A DNA stretch of 64,000 nt from Vanilla planifolia. Taxonomy: Eukaryota; Streptophyta; Magnoliopsida; Asparagales; Orchidaceae. The notes under the pieces were generated by a model that saw nothing but the letters and a program-made list of their open reading frames with translations, did not search any database and had not been told where the DNA came from. The position numbers were made by a program, and so were the translations under genes. Shown piece by piece: positions 11,701 through 23,256 of the stretch (positions are counted from its first letter, which is position 1; each line of letters opens with the position of its first letter). The stretch is from contig CM043877.1 of assembly GCA_023846275.1 (NCBI GenBank), forward strand, positions 16,103,107 through 16,167,106. Reading direction: 5' to 3'.

Positions 11701-13329
11701 AAGCAAAAACATTAGATTAAGATTATTACATCATCGAAAGTTTGAAATATACTTTTCAAAATAAAAAATAAGTTTTTAAGAATGATAAAATATGTACTAT
11801 AATTTATTAAAAAATTTATGATTATTATTATTATTATTATTATATTTTTAGTTGTATTTGGTTGGAACTTGCAAACTAACAAAACTAAATGTGATGAGAA
11901 AACAACTTTTCAACAGCACTTCCAAACAAGTCAGCGTTCGTGTTTCACCTATTTCTAAGTAAATTCAAAATAGACAAAAAAAGATGAGCTGGCATCAAGT
12001 TTTTGGATATATTTAAACTCAAATGAAAACGACCGCTACATGAAAAAGGTGATTTTGTCAAATGCGTCAAGCATCATGCTCGCATTATTTTTGTTACATT
12101 CTTATCCCATTTTAAAATATTAATAAAAAATATATATTTTTTTTCAATCAAATAATTATATTTAAAAAAAAAAAGAGTGTCAACAATTATTTTATAATTT
12201 TATTGCAAGCAAAGCTTTTATATGTAGGAAGAAAAAAAGTTGGGTTTTTTTTAAAGGAAATGAAGGAATGATTTTTATTTAATGATCTCATAATAATATT
12301 TAATAATAATTTCTAGAATTAATTTGTTATAGTATTGAATATTAATTTAAGTAATGAATAAGTTTATTTGAAAAATAATAGCATTATGTGTTATTAAAAA
12401 ATTATATATTTGATAAATAAATTGTTTATAAATGATTAAATAAAACCACAAAATCTTATTAATATTCTATTTTGATCAGTTAACTTAAATAATCACCCAA
12501 ACCACTGAACCCTAGATATCATTAAAGTTTGTTTGTCATAACTTATTTATGGACTATCAAACCATTTAAAAACAATTTTATTCTTAGAAAATATTCGTAT
12601 TAATTTCTTTTTTATTTTCCACGCAAATAACAAAAAAAAAACAACTTAGCAAAATTTTTAAATAATATTTTTTAGAAAAATGGAATAATTTAATTTTTTA
12701 ATATTAGTTGAGCCAAACGAACTTTAAAATTTAAACCATATTCCATAAAAAAAAATACAATTTGGCACAAATATCTAATATTGTAAAAAGTAAATTTTTG
12801 TTTTTTTTTAAATTATTTATTTCATAAATTTGGTTTGCTGTATGATTTTGACTGGTTTTCAACAGCTTAGGAAACTAATCTATAGGATATTTTTGAAACT
12901 TCGGCAAGCACATTTATTATAGAAAAGTCCAGGCATTGGGTTGTTTTCATAATTTTATAAATTTTTAGTTATAAATAAAAAATAAAAATATTATTTTGTT
13001 ATTTTCAAAAGTTTACAAGGGGTTTTTTCAAAAAAGCTATTTTCAAAATATTTTATCATTAATGCATGTATTTGAAAAATGTGTTTTGTGTGCAAGGAAA
13101 TGCTGCGCACGTGGGAAGTTAAACACTTGAGATTGCCAACTGTATTTAAGTTTTTATTTAATAATTTTTTTAAATTCAAAATTTATATAAGAATAAAAAC
13201 AAGATCAAAATTACTTATTAATTTTAGTTTATTTATATTTTTAAGAATTTTATATTAATTTATTTTTTATTTTATATTTTCCATAAAACAGCTCCTCGAG
13301 AATCGAATTCCAATTGGTGTCCTATTTTG
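11701..13329. other. AT-rich intergenic DNA upstream of NET1
   Basis: Contains an ATT microsatellite at about 11,822-11,846 and long A/T runs. No gene or element is recognised. Confidence 0.5.
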
Positions 13330-13642
13330 TAATATCGAGATTGTTCTGTCCAATGGAAGCAATGTTTGCCCCAACTTTTTGGTCTTTTCCGCCCACTGTC
13401 CTAAGTCTCTCTCTCTATCTTTCTCTCTCTTTCCGTTCTTTCTCCGTTTCACTCTGCGTTGGCGTCTCCGTCTGGCTTTCTCTTCGTTCACGCCGGTTTA
13501 AAGCAGCTGCAGCCAGCTTAGGGAGGTAGAAAGACCGGTTTTTTGCGTTACTGCAATGGGTTGAAGATGTATGAAAGGAGCACCTGGCGATCGGTTAGGC
13601 AGCTGCTGGTCAGGGGCCGATTCGCTTTTACTTCTCTTTTAG
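13330..13642 (+). promoter_or_regulatory. NET1 promoter-proximal region and first leader exon
   Basis: A pyrimidine-rich tract at about 13,395-13,455 (repeated CTCTCT/TTTCTC) is followed by the most GC-rich sequence of the local region. It ends at a good splice donor (TTTTAG/GTACGT, exon end 13,642). Pyrimidine patches of this sort are typical of plant core promoters and 5' leaders. Two upstream ATGs lie in it: 13,556 (closed after two codons) and 13,567. The exact transcription start cannot be read from the sequence. Confidence 0.55.
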
Positions 13643-14791
13643 GTACGTTTTTCTGCCTTCCCAAGAAAAAAAACTTTTTCCCTTGTTTGTATCGGTAAAC
13701 CCAGCTTCTAGAGACTTATTCAACTGGGTTGTTGGGGGTTCCGAGGGGAGATTTTGCTGTGTTTCTGCAAAAGAAAGGGGATTGTCGATGTCTGTTTTGA
13801 AATCTGGTTCCTTATAACGCTAAATAGCCAGTTTCAGTAGAAAATTATAGTTTTGTGATGATCCTCAACTTTGTTTTCTATTTTTTTTTTCTCAATCTTG
13901 TGCTCGGCTTGTGATTTGAACTTTGGGGGTTTGTGTGACTTTGTTTTGTGAGAACTCTAATAGGTGAAGTTTTTTTTTTTTTGTTTTTGTTTTCCTTTTA
14001 AAGAAGAAGTTGATTTGAGAGGTACTTATTTTGTTCTTTTTGGGTCTGGTGATTGAATTCTGTTCCAGAGATCGAGTCTGTTGGTTCTTCTTACTGACTG
14101 TTGACCTCCAATCGTGTTACCCACAAGACTTTTGTCTTCAACAGTGGCTTTCAAACCTGCTGAAACTTGCTGTTTGAACTGGTAAGGAGCGTTTCTTTAT
14201 ATTTCACATGAGCTATTGCTTCCTTGTATGCTCTCTTAATGTTTTTTTGAGGCAATTGTTCTAGATTTGGGATTTGAATTTTAAGTTTTGATGATGTTTG
14301 ATCAATAAGGATTTTTTTTTTTTTTTTTTTCAGGACGAGCTTGGATGAGAGAGTCAAGAAGCTGAGGTGCTTTTCATTTTTATTCAATCAGTCTTTTTTT
14401 CCAGTTGAATTCGCTGGTAAAACATTGGTGCTTTCTCGTTTAATTTGCATATCTAGGTTCAAATACCTCTATTTGTTTTAAGCCATTGTGGTTTCATATC
14501 CATTTTCATTGCCTAGGTTGGCTTTGTGCTTATGCTTGGTTGACTTGCCTGTTTGTTAACTTAGCAATCTTCTTAAAAATTTGAATGAGGAATTAATTTT
14601 CTTTTTTGTTCTCATGATGGCAGCATTGTATGTGAAGGCACACAGCAAATTTCCTCTGCCTTGTCTTGAAAGTGTTTGAATCTGTTTTGGACATTTTGGC
14701 CTAGATTTTTTTACCTTGTTTTAGCTGGTAAAGGATCAGGTCTTTTTCTCCACCACTTGAAGAAGCTCAATTATATTGCCTGGTTAGAATC
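13643..14791 (+). other. NET1 5' leader: candidate untranslated exons and introns
   Basis: Good splice signals mark candidate leader exons at 14,069-14,181 (after TTCTGTTCCAG, before GTAAGG), 14,334-14,366 (after a long T tract and CAG, before GTGCTT) and from 14,624 (after GATGGCAG) into the start exon. A leader interrupted by introns is inferred; transcript data would be needed to know which are used. Confidence 0.5.
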
Positions 14792-17700
14792 ATGTCAGCC
14801 CTCATGCATGCGGAGTCGAGGAGGTCCTATTCTTGGTGGTGGGACAGTCATATTAGTCCAAAGAATTCGAAATGGCTTCAGGAAAACTTAACAGGTAATA
14901 CCATTTTCTTTGTTTTTTTTTTTTGCTATGCTAATTGTAGCTCAGGTAAATCCCATGGCCAAACTTGCCTTGTGAATGCCTGTGCTTGCAATAAACTTGG
15001 TAGATAAAACTCCATATGTTTTGTGACATCGGAATTATGATTCCTTGGGAAATCTTTTGGGTTTTTTTATTATACAGTATCGTATCTGTTTATGAATTTT
15101 GTGTTTAACATGATCAAAGCTCTTGGGAATAGTTAATTCACAAATTATAAGAGTCATTTACAGTAACAGATGTCTCTATTCAATGATCTCTGGCTTATAG
15201 ATATTTAAAAAGCTAATTGCTTTAACTGCCATTACTTTAAACAAACATAACAAAGTCAATATATTTGATTCTGTGCTGTTTGGAACAGTTAGTTTTTTTT
15301 GAGAATCGTCATTACATGTACTCCATCTTTGATGGCCTTTCATTAAACTTAGCTTTTGGAAAATCAGATATAAGACGTTTTGACTTATATACAATTTCGA
15401 TGTTCGGAGTTAGCCGTTGCTTGTGACTTTCTATGTGTTTTACAACCATTTTTAGTTCACTTGAGCAATTTTTTTCATCTCTGTGATATATAACTTACTT
15501 TGGCAGCATAACATCACATTACCAATTAAAGTATAGTGAATACTTAGTTTAAAGATTAAGAAAATATGTTAAGAGTGTAGGTAACTGTAGATTGCTATTT
15601 TGCTTTGTAGTGAGTTCATGTTTTGCTGGCATTCTCTATATTCCCTTTTTGCTTACTACCTTTATTGTTTTTTTTTTTTTTTTGTAGTTTAAAGTGTAAA
15701 TATTGAAGTACCTAAAGAATATGATTACTTAGTTAATATTAATATGGATAGTTGATTAGTTTAGTTAATCCTTTATAGCTTTTAAGATTTCTGTATAGGG
15801 TTTACTTAGGTACATGACAAATTTGAATAGGAGTCCATGTATTGAATTGTTATATTATGGACATAGCTTTTGTTATGCAATAATGCATGATTTATTTTCT
15901 ATGCCATCAGGAATTAAATAGATGAGATTTATGCTAAAAAGGTTTTAGATCATTGTGAATAACTGAAATAAACAAGTATTTAAATTTAATTTTTCATGTA
16001 TTCATGAATGAAATTTGGAATGTTAAACATTTTGTTTTCCTAAGGAGAGTTTAATGCAAAGAAAAGATGCTCTTAAAAAGAGTTTAATGCAAGGTAGAAA
16101 AGATGCGTGGCAAACTACATGCTTGTATGCATAATAGATGTCAATTTGTATTGAAAATTTTTTAAATTATTGTTTCTTATGGTTTGCTCAATAGGTTACA
16201 AAACAAGGATGCCTCGATGTTGATCCATCTCTTGTTTTGCCACAATTTTAAACTGTCTTAAAAATAATGTTCGATGTGGAATGGAGGCAATGAGGCTTAT
16301 CGACGAAATATCACTTCATGCACATTCTTATATTTCACTAATCAACGTACATTCTTGTCTTTTCAAGTATTTAAATGCATTACATCTTTGGTCCATTCTT
16401 GCATAAGAACCAGAAAAAGTGCTCAACTTTTGCATTTTTAAGTATTTAATGCATTTACAAAACCTTAGGAAACAATTCTTTGATCTAGACTATTTGTAAG
16501 ATTTGGCTAATTGGTTGATTTACTCGAACAGATATGGACATGAAAGTCAAGTCGATGATCAAGCTCATAGAGGAAGATGCTGACTCCTTTGCTAGGAGAG
16601 CTGAGATGTACTACAAGAAACGGCCCGAGCTTTTGAAATTGGTAGAAGAATTCTACCGAGCTTATCGGGCCTTGGCTGAAAGATATGACCATGCCACTGG
16701 GGCGCTCCGCCATGCTCATAGAACAATGGCTGAAGCATTCTCCAATCACATTCCTCTTGCACTGCCCGATGAATCATCCGCCAATTCTTTTGTTGCTGAG
16801 GCAGGTACCAACACTCCAAATTCATTGATGCGTGGATTGATGGATCATGGTTATCTACACAAGGATGCATTGAGAGAGTTGATGTTCAGTGATGGTTCCG
16901 AACAAAATGAAGCAATAGCTACCAAAAAAGGACCGAAGCAATTTAAGGAGACCTTTAGTCCTCGAGAAGGCATAGCTCGCGTGAAAGTACCCGAAGGTAA
17001 GGTAAGGAAAGGGCTTAATTTCGAAGACGAAGAAGTTAGAGCTCGTGTGAGAGTAGTACCAAATGAGAGGGTAAGAAAAATTGTTGTTGACGAGGTAGAA
17101 GAAAATGAGGCTCATGCCATAAGTTATATAGATCCCAAGAACAACTCCGAGAAACAAGTGTCAGAGAATCAAAATGCTAGAATAGGAATAAAACATCTTC
17201 AAGAAGAAGTTTCCCAATTATCAATTGAGAACCAGAAGCTCAAACTTCAGATTATGTCAGAATCCAAACATTTGAATATATCCAGAAGTGAAGTGAACAA
17301 CTTGAGCGATGCAATCCATAAATTAGAATCTGAAAAAAAAGCTGCCATTCTTGAAAACCAGTTATCCAAGGAAACCATATCTAGTTTGGAGATTGCAGTC
17401 TCCAAAGTTAAAGAGGAGATAAGGAGGATCAATGATGAAATGGAGATGGCCAATGTGAAGTTGATTAGTGCAGAAAAGCAGTGTGTAGCATTGGAGAAGG
17501 CGAATCAACGCCTACAATTAGAACTAGAAGGAGCAAAAAAAGAGTTGGCAGAACTTAAATTTTCTTTGCAAGAGAGTGACAAGAAGCATGTAGAAGCAGA
17601 AATGTCTCTTCATTCAAGTGAGCAGATGTATTGCCAGTCTGAGGAAAGGATTCTGATTCTGGAACTCGAAATTCAGACTCATGTCGAGAAACTAAAGGAG

Positions 17701-20700
17701 ATAGAACGTAGTAAGGTTGGGTTAGAGGAAGAAGTAAGCCAACTTAACGATTTGAATTTGAACCTCAAGGAACATAACTTGGCATGTGCTTTGAAGATAA
17801 AATCATTGCAAGATGAGATAATTTCCTTGAGGGAGATAAAAGGTAAACTAGAAGAAGAGATAGAAAACCATTCAGAGAGCAAAAAAATTCTTCAGCAAGA
17901 GATTGACTCACTTAAGGATGGCAGACATGAGCTGGATCTGAAACATCAGAGCCTTGTAGAACAAATGGAAGCAGCCCGCCTACATACAGAATCCCTAGAG
18001 ACTCTTATGAAGGAGCTAAGGTCCGGTCATACTGAACTGAAAGAAGGTTGCAAAATGCTAGAAGATAAAAATTTGCTTCTTCTTGACAAATTAAAAGATA
18101 TGGAGTCGATCTCTGAGAGGAATGCAGTCTTGGAGAACTCCTTATCTGATGCAAATGGTGAACTGGAAGAGTTCAGAGAGAAGATTAAAGCACTAGAAAA
18201 TTCATGTATGATTCAAAATGCTGCAGTTACTTCACTTATCAGTGAAAAGGCTGATCTAGCCTTACAGTTGGGCGTTATTTCTGAGATTATGGAGAAACTT
18301 TCAGATAAAAATGTTCTTTTGGAGAACTCTTTGGATGATGCAAATGCTGAGCTTGAAGGGTTACGGTCCAAATTGAATGAATTGGAAGAATTATGCACAT
18401 CCCTCTCTGATGCAAATTCACATCTTATTTCCTTAAAGGATGATCTAACATCTCAGGTAATGCCTTTTATATTCTGTCATCCCATTATAAGTTTGATTAC
18501 CATCTGATGCCTTGTAAGGCCATTCCTCGGTCTTTTGATTATACCATTTTCTTTCTTCTGGACACTATTTTTCTGAAATAATTTATAGCATTTGATCCAT
18601 TGTTAATCTTCTTAATGTTGGTTTCTTTTTGTTTCACAAAACTATCAGAAATAATTTTAAATATTTCTCATCCATTTCTAATCTTTGAGTAGTTGAAGTG
18701 GGTATGCCCCAAGTGAAAGATGATATAATCCATATAAAGATAGTACTTAAGAATTAGGGCATTCGTGTAGGTCATGCTCTATGAAATGCAATAAGCCAGC
18801 TGACATTAGCTTTACTTGGGTTGGTTCTTGATGTGTAATCTTATGAATAAATGTCATTATTTCTACGTGGCACATCAAGAAACAAAGGTTAATTGGTATA
18901 TTTAGTGTAATTTGGTTTTAAGGTTCTTTATATGATCGGTATTTCATTTCTCATTTTGCTTCTCATCACCAAATTTCTCAATGTTCAGGTTGAAAGTGTT
19001 CACCTCAATCTTGCAAACTTGGAGGCCACTCTTGCCCTACTTGAAGACAGACACTTAAATCTAGTGAAGGAGAAAGATGCATCGATCGGGCAAGTTCTCA
19101 AGCTTGAAGATTCATTGAATATAATAGTAAAAGAGCATGCATCTCTTATTCAGTCAAACAGTGTTCAATTGGTTGAACTAGAAAACCAGATCCAACTACT
19201 GCAAGAAGATAGACAGACCAAGGAAGAAGAGTTGGAGGTGGCACAACAGAATTTCTTATCTAATAGCATTGGCAATTTTGTATTGCTGAGATGTATTCAT
19301 GATGCGAAAGATACCTTGGTTGTTGAAAAGCAAAAGTATAACTCTCATGTGGAGTCAACTAAGATTCAACTGACTGCATTGGAAAACCAAATCTATCTTG
19401 TTGAAGAAGAAAAAAGGGCAGGCAAGAAAAAATACGAGGAAGAGGAACTAAAATCTTTTGGCAAAATGCTTGAGATTTCCATTTTGCAGGTTTGCTTATC
19501 TGAAATGAAGAAGGAGAAGTTAACTCTCTTTCAAGAGTGCCAGAAACTCTGGAAAGCTTCTACTTTTGCTGAAGAGAGAATTAAACATTTGGAAGGGAGT
19601 GACCTGGTTCAACGGGAAAATATCACTCTATTAAGTAACCATATTTCTAAGCTCAGGGATGGTCTTCTTCTTTTAGCCAGTGCACTTGATATCAACAAGG
19701 AAATAGTGAATATTGATGGAAAGGATGATGTGATTCTGCATACTATCCTGGGTGAAGTAATGGATCTGCTGGCTTCTGTTTCTCACTTCAGTCATGAAAA
19801 CCAACTTCTTCATATGGAGATATCTATTTACCTCAGCCTTCTACAACAATTTGGCCTGCACAAAGTTCTATTAAGTAAGGAACTTGGAGATGCCAAGGAG
19901 CGATCTCTTCTTTTACAGCAGGAGCAGCATCAGCTCTTTGAGGCGTGTGAACAACTCCAGCTTGATATTAGTGGGAGAGACCTCACAAACCAGGCATTGA
20001 TGGCAGAACTGGAGTCTCTCAACAGAAAGTTAGAGGATTTTTCGAAGGAAATTCGTGACTTGAAAGAGGAAAAGATTGCTTTGGAAAAAGAAAATAGTTC
20101 AATAATTTCTAAGGCTATGAAGCTTGAGCAGCTTTACTTGTACTTCAGGGGTCTCAATGCAGAAAGCATGCAGCAATTGAAGTTACTTGGTAGTGACATG
20201 TCCTCTCTTCTTGCAGTTAAGATTGCCTGTGATGAAGAGATCAAAGAAAGTAAAGCTATAATGAGAGCCATGGAAAACGAAAACAAGGAGCTCAAGAATT
20301 CCCTTATCTTGTTGGAAGAATTGAAGAGTCGCTCGGTAATTTCAGCGTTTGATCTATACACCTTAAAGAATTTCTACATAGAACTCATTGCTGAAGTTGA
20401 AACTGGGGAGTGTTTGCTTAAGGATAAAAGCATTGAGCTGGCAAAAGCAAATGATATGCTTGATTTTAAACAAAAGGAGCTTTCTGAAGTCTGCAGAAAG
20501 CTTGGGGCATCCAATGAAGAGCTGGATGAAACCAAAAGGATGACATTAGAATTTGAGAACAAATTATTAGCTTTATTGGAAACTAACGCCTGCAAAGATG
20601 AAGAGATTGCTACTGCCTATGAAGAAAAAAGAATGCTAAGTGCTGAATTGGATGGATTTAATGCGGAAATAGGAGTCCTCAGATTGAGGGAGCAACAGCT

Positions 20701-22702
20701 GTTTTCTGAGCTGGAAAAAGAGAAAGAAGATGTTGGCCGATGCGAGGGGGAAATGATGGGCATACTTAATGAGATCCAAATTTCTCAGGTCAATGCAGCT
20801 GTGCTGGAGGAGAAGATGTTTGAGCTGACAGCTTCTTGTGAGGCTCTCGAGATTTCCACCATGATACAAAGAGAGACACTCAATGAGGAGATTGCCTCAA
20901 AAAATGAACTTGTAAATGAGCTGCAAAGGGAAATTTTGGATCTTAAAAATGATAGTGGAAGGCTAAGAACAATGCTGAATGAACTCTTGCTTCTCTTTGG
21001 TTCACTAGGGAAAGGCATTTCGCTTGTGGAGAAGCACGTTTGTGAACTAGCAATGCACAATGCAAACCAGGTAAATTTTCTGAACTTTGTTTGACAATTC
21101 AGTGGACTTTTTTAATTTCTAATTTTAATTTTAAATTATAAAATATGATAACAATCTAGGAGTTGTATGTTCCCAATGGACAGTTTGGAAATGCGTGTAG
21201 TTATAATAGTTAATTCAATACTGAATTACCCACAACAAATTAGTCAGGGGATGAAGGGAGCAGAAAGGCTTAGATTAATTCATTAAGACCTTCCAAGCCT
21301 AATTGGCCTGATCTGGTTATTGGGTTGCATTCATCAAATCTTTTCAGTAGGCCCTAAACATGTCTTTTGATGGGGATGGGTCATGAACTCTATTTTCCTA
21401 AGTGGCCTGACCATTATTTTTCTCAGGTCAACCCAACCCATCTCAACATGATTGGTCAGGATTGTTCGGCTTGGGTTGATGGTTTGAAACTTTGTCTCTA
21501 CAATGGCCAGGTTTAAAATCATCTTAATGTGTTGGAGATCAAATATAAATAAGAACAAAGTATTGTATTTTTCATTTGCTTCCATTAGATTGTGAATGAA
21601 CTTATTTCAAGACAACTGATGGTTACCAAAATACTTTGTTTATCATTGCTGTCAGGATAATTCTTCAGCTTTTCCTGAGGAGAAGATTGATCTAACAAGT
21701 GCAGCTGACCATGTCACCATGGAAGCAGCTTTGGAGGTACAGAACTTGGTAGCAAAAGTTGAGGCACTTGAGAAGCTGGTAAGAAGTACCATGACGAGCA
21801 TTGATGAGGAGAGACTCCAATCTGCTGCTAGCTTAGAGTCAGCAAGAAGAGAAATCGAAGATTTAAAGCTGAAACTTAGTCATGACAGAGAAGAAAAGCA
21901 AGGAAGTGAAACATCCAGTGGAAAGCATGGAATGGTGATCAAAGACATAGAACTGGATCAAATTTCAAATTCCTGCAGTATAAGCAGGATCCAGAGCTCA
22001 GAAACTGATGAGCAAATGGTCAAAATGTGGGAAGATTCTGAGAGAGAATTCAGCGACCATTTATCTGTTGGTCATGATATAGAGGCAGTACAGGAGTTGA
22101 AGAGCAGGAAACCATCATCAGAGCTTGTCTCACAGAAAAAACCCAGTTTTGATAGACTTGAGATGTCCACAGAGATAAAAGTACAGCTTGAAGATTGGAG
22201 CAGAAGATTTTTCGAAAGGCTGGCTTACGATTCGAAGAAGCTCTCAGTCCTCCAGGCCAATGCTCGAGAACTGACGGCAAAGATGGATAGTTTACGCAAT
22301 AATTCGGGCCATTACAGCATGGAACATGCCAACCTCATGTTGATGATGAGAGGGGCCGAAGAAGCCATCTCAGAGCTGGTTGAAAGCAATGGAAATTTGT
22401 CGAAGAACATCGAAAGTCATACCAAATCTGCACATGTGGAAGAAATGAGGGGTGCAGAAAGAAGGAAAGTATTGGAACGAGCCAGAAGAGAGTCAGATAA
22501 GATTGGAATGTTGGAGTTAGAGCTTGAGAAGATCCATTACATCTTTCTCAAGCTCGAGGAGGAGCACGAGAACCATAACAGTGGACGGGGTGATCGAACT
22601 CCACGGGTGCTGCTGAGGGACTACCTCTATGGAAGGAAGGTCAAGCAGGGAAAGAAGAGGAATCACTTTTGCCGTTGCATGAGGCCTACAGCAAGAGAAT
22701 GA
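14792..22702 (+). CDS. NETWORKED 1 (NET1) family actin-binding coiled-coil protein
   Basis: Four coding exons: 14792-14894, 16532-18456, 18989-21070 and 21656-22702. Phases agree at all three junctions, giving 1,718 residues, the usual size for NET1. Residues about 13-91 form the NAB (KIP1-like) actin-binding domain: [19 protein letters not shown], then [43 protein letters not shown] and HRTMAEAF. The rest is almost entirely long heptad-type coiled coil rich in E, L and K, ending in a short basic cysteine-containing tail (HFCRCMRP). NET proteins link actin filaments to membranes; NET1 members act at the plasma membrane, plasmodesmata or tonoplast. The NAB domain is split by the first intron, as the strong match on both sides of it shows. 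No stop or frameshift is seen. The start was chosen at the ATG just before the tryptophan-rich motif; a second ATG four codons later is possible. The TPS-A pseudogene follows on the opposite strand about 560 bp beyond the stop. Confidence 0.95.
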
Positions 22703-23050
22703 CCACTGAGAAAGGTTTGCCAATCCATGGACTCCAGAACGGAGAATATCAGTTGAAAAAAAAAGACTGGTTTTTTCCTCTGCTTTGTTCCTTAAGCAGC
22801 GAGTTTGCTTGAGATTTCACTGAGCCTATCTTACCTTGGATCATGTCTTCATACTCCCCAGAGCTTCTTTGACTTGTTGTTGAGTTTTTACTTTGTATGC
22901 AGGTAACTCTGTAAAGCAAATTTGCAGTGTCTACTAAAACATCTCATATCACTTATAGTGGCTTGTAAAGGCAGAATTTTTATTGCTTACAGTTAGCATC
23001 ATTATGGGTTCTTATGCTCAAATGTCAAATTCTTCACACGTGTGATTTTA
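22703..23050 (+). other. NET1 3' untranslated region
   Basis: Follows the stop codon at 22,700-22,702. Its second part, from CTACTAAAACAT at 22,931 to about 23,030, resembles the terminal inverted repeat of the element described at 37,948-39,172. The order CTAYTAAAACAT, TCATTATG, CTCAAATGTC, AATTCTTC is shared. The first part reappears as relics at 34,745-34,895 and 61,855-62,003, and the 3' end as a relic at 41,870-42,040. Confidence 0.5.
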
Positions 23051-23129
23051 AATAATTTTTGTTTCGAATTTTTGCTGTTATTTTTTGTGTTAAGGCGATA
23101 TACTTAACAGCTCTTCATCCTTAATTGAT

Positions 23130-23154
23130 TTATATATATATATATATATATATG
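23130..23154. repeat. TA microsatellite
   Basis: Uninterrupted TA run between NET1 and TPS-A. The same run, slightly longer, is at about 42,084-42,110 beside TPS-B, consistent with the two flanks being duplicates. Confidence 0.85.
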
Positions 23155-23256
23155 TTAGTCTTTGAGTTTAAGGAAAACCAGCATAAAAACGCACAATAAC
23201 AAAAACAAGTACAATTTTTAGCACATATGTGCCAACAAAGACACCTAAGAGGTGGT

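Noticed and set aside
13314-13529. Plus-strand frame of 71 codons before NET1
   Set aside because: Translation of the pyrimidine-rich promoter and leader; low complexity (LSLSLYLSLS) and no homologous motif.
18932-18988. ATG-started extension before NET1 exon 3
   Set aside because: It is intron sequence read in frame; the acceptor TTCAG at 18,988 and the matching phase with exon 2 place the exon start at 18,989.
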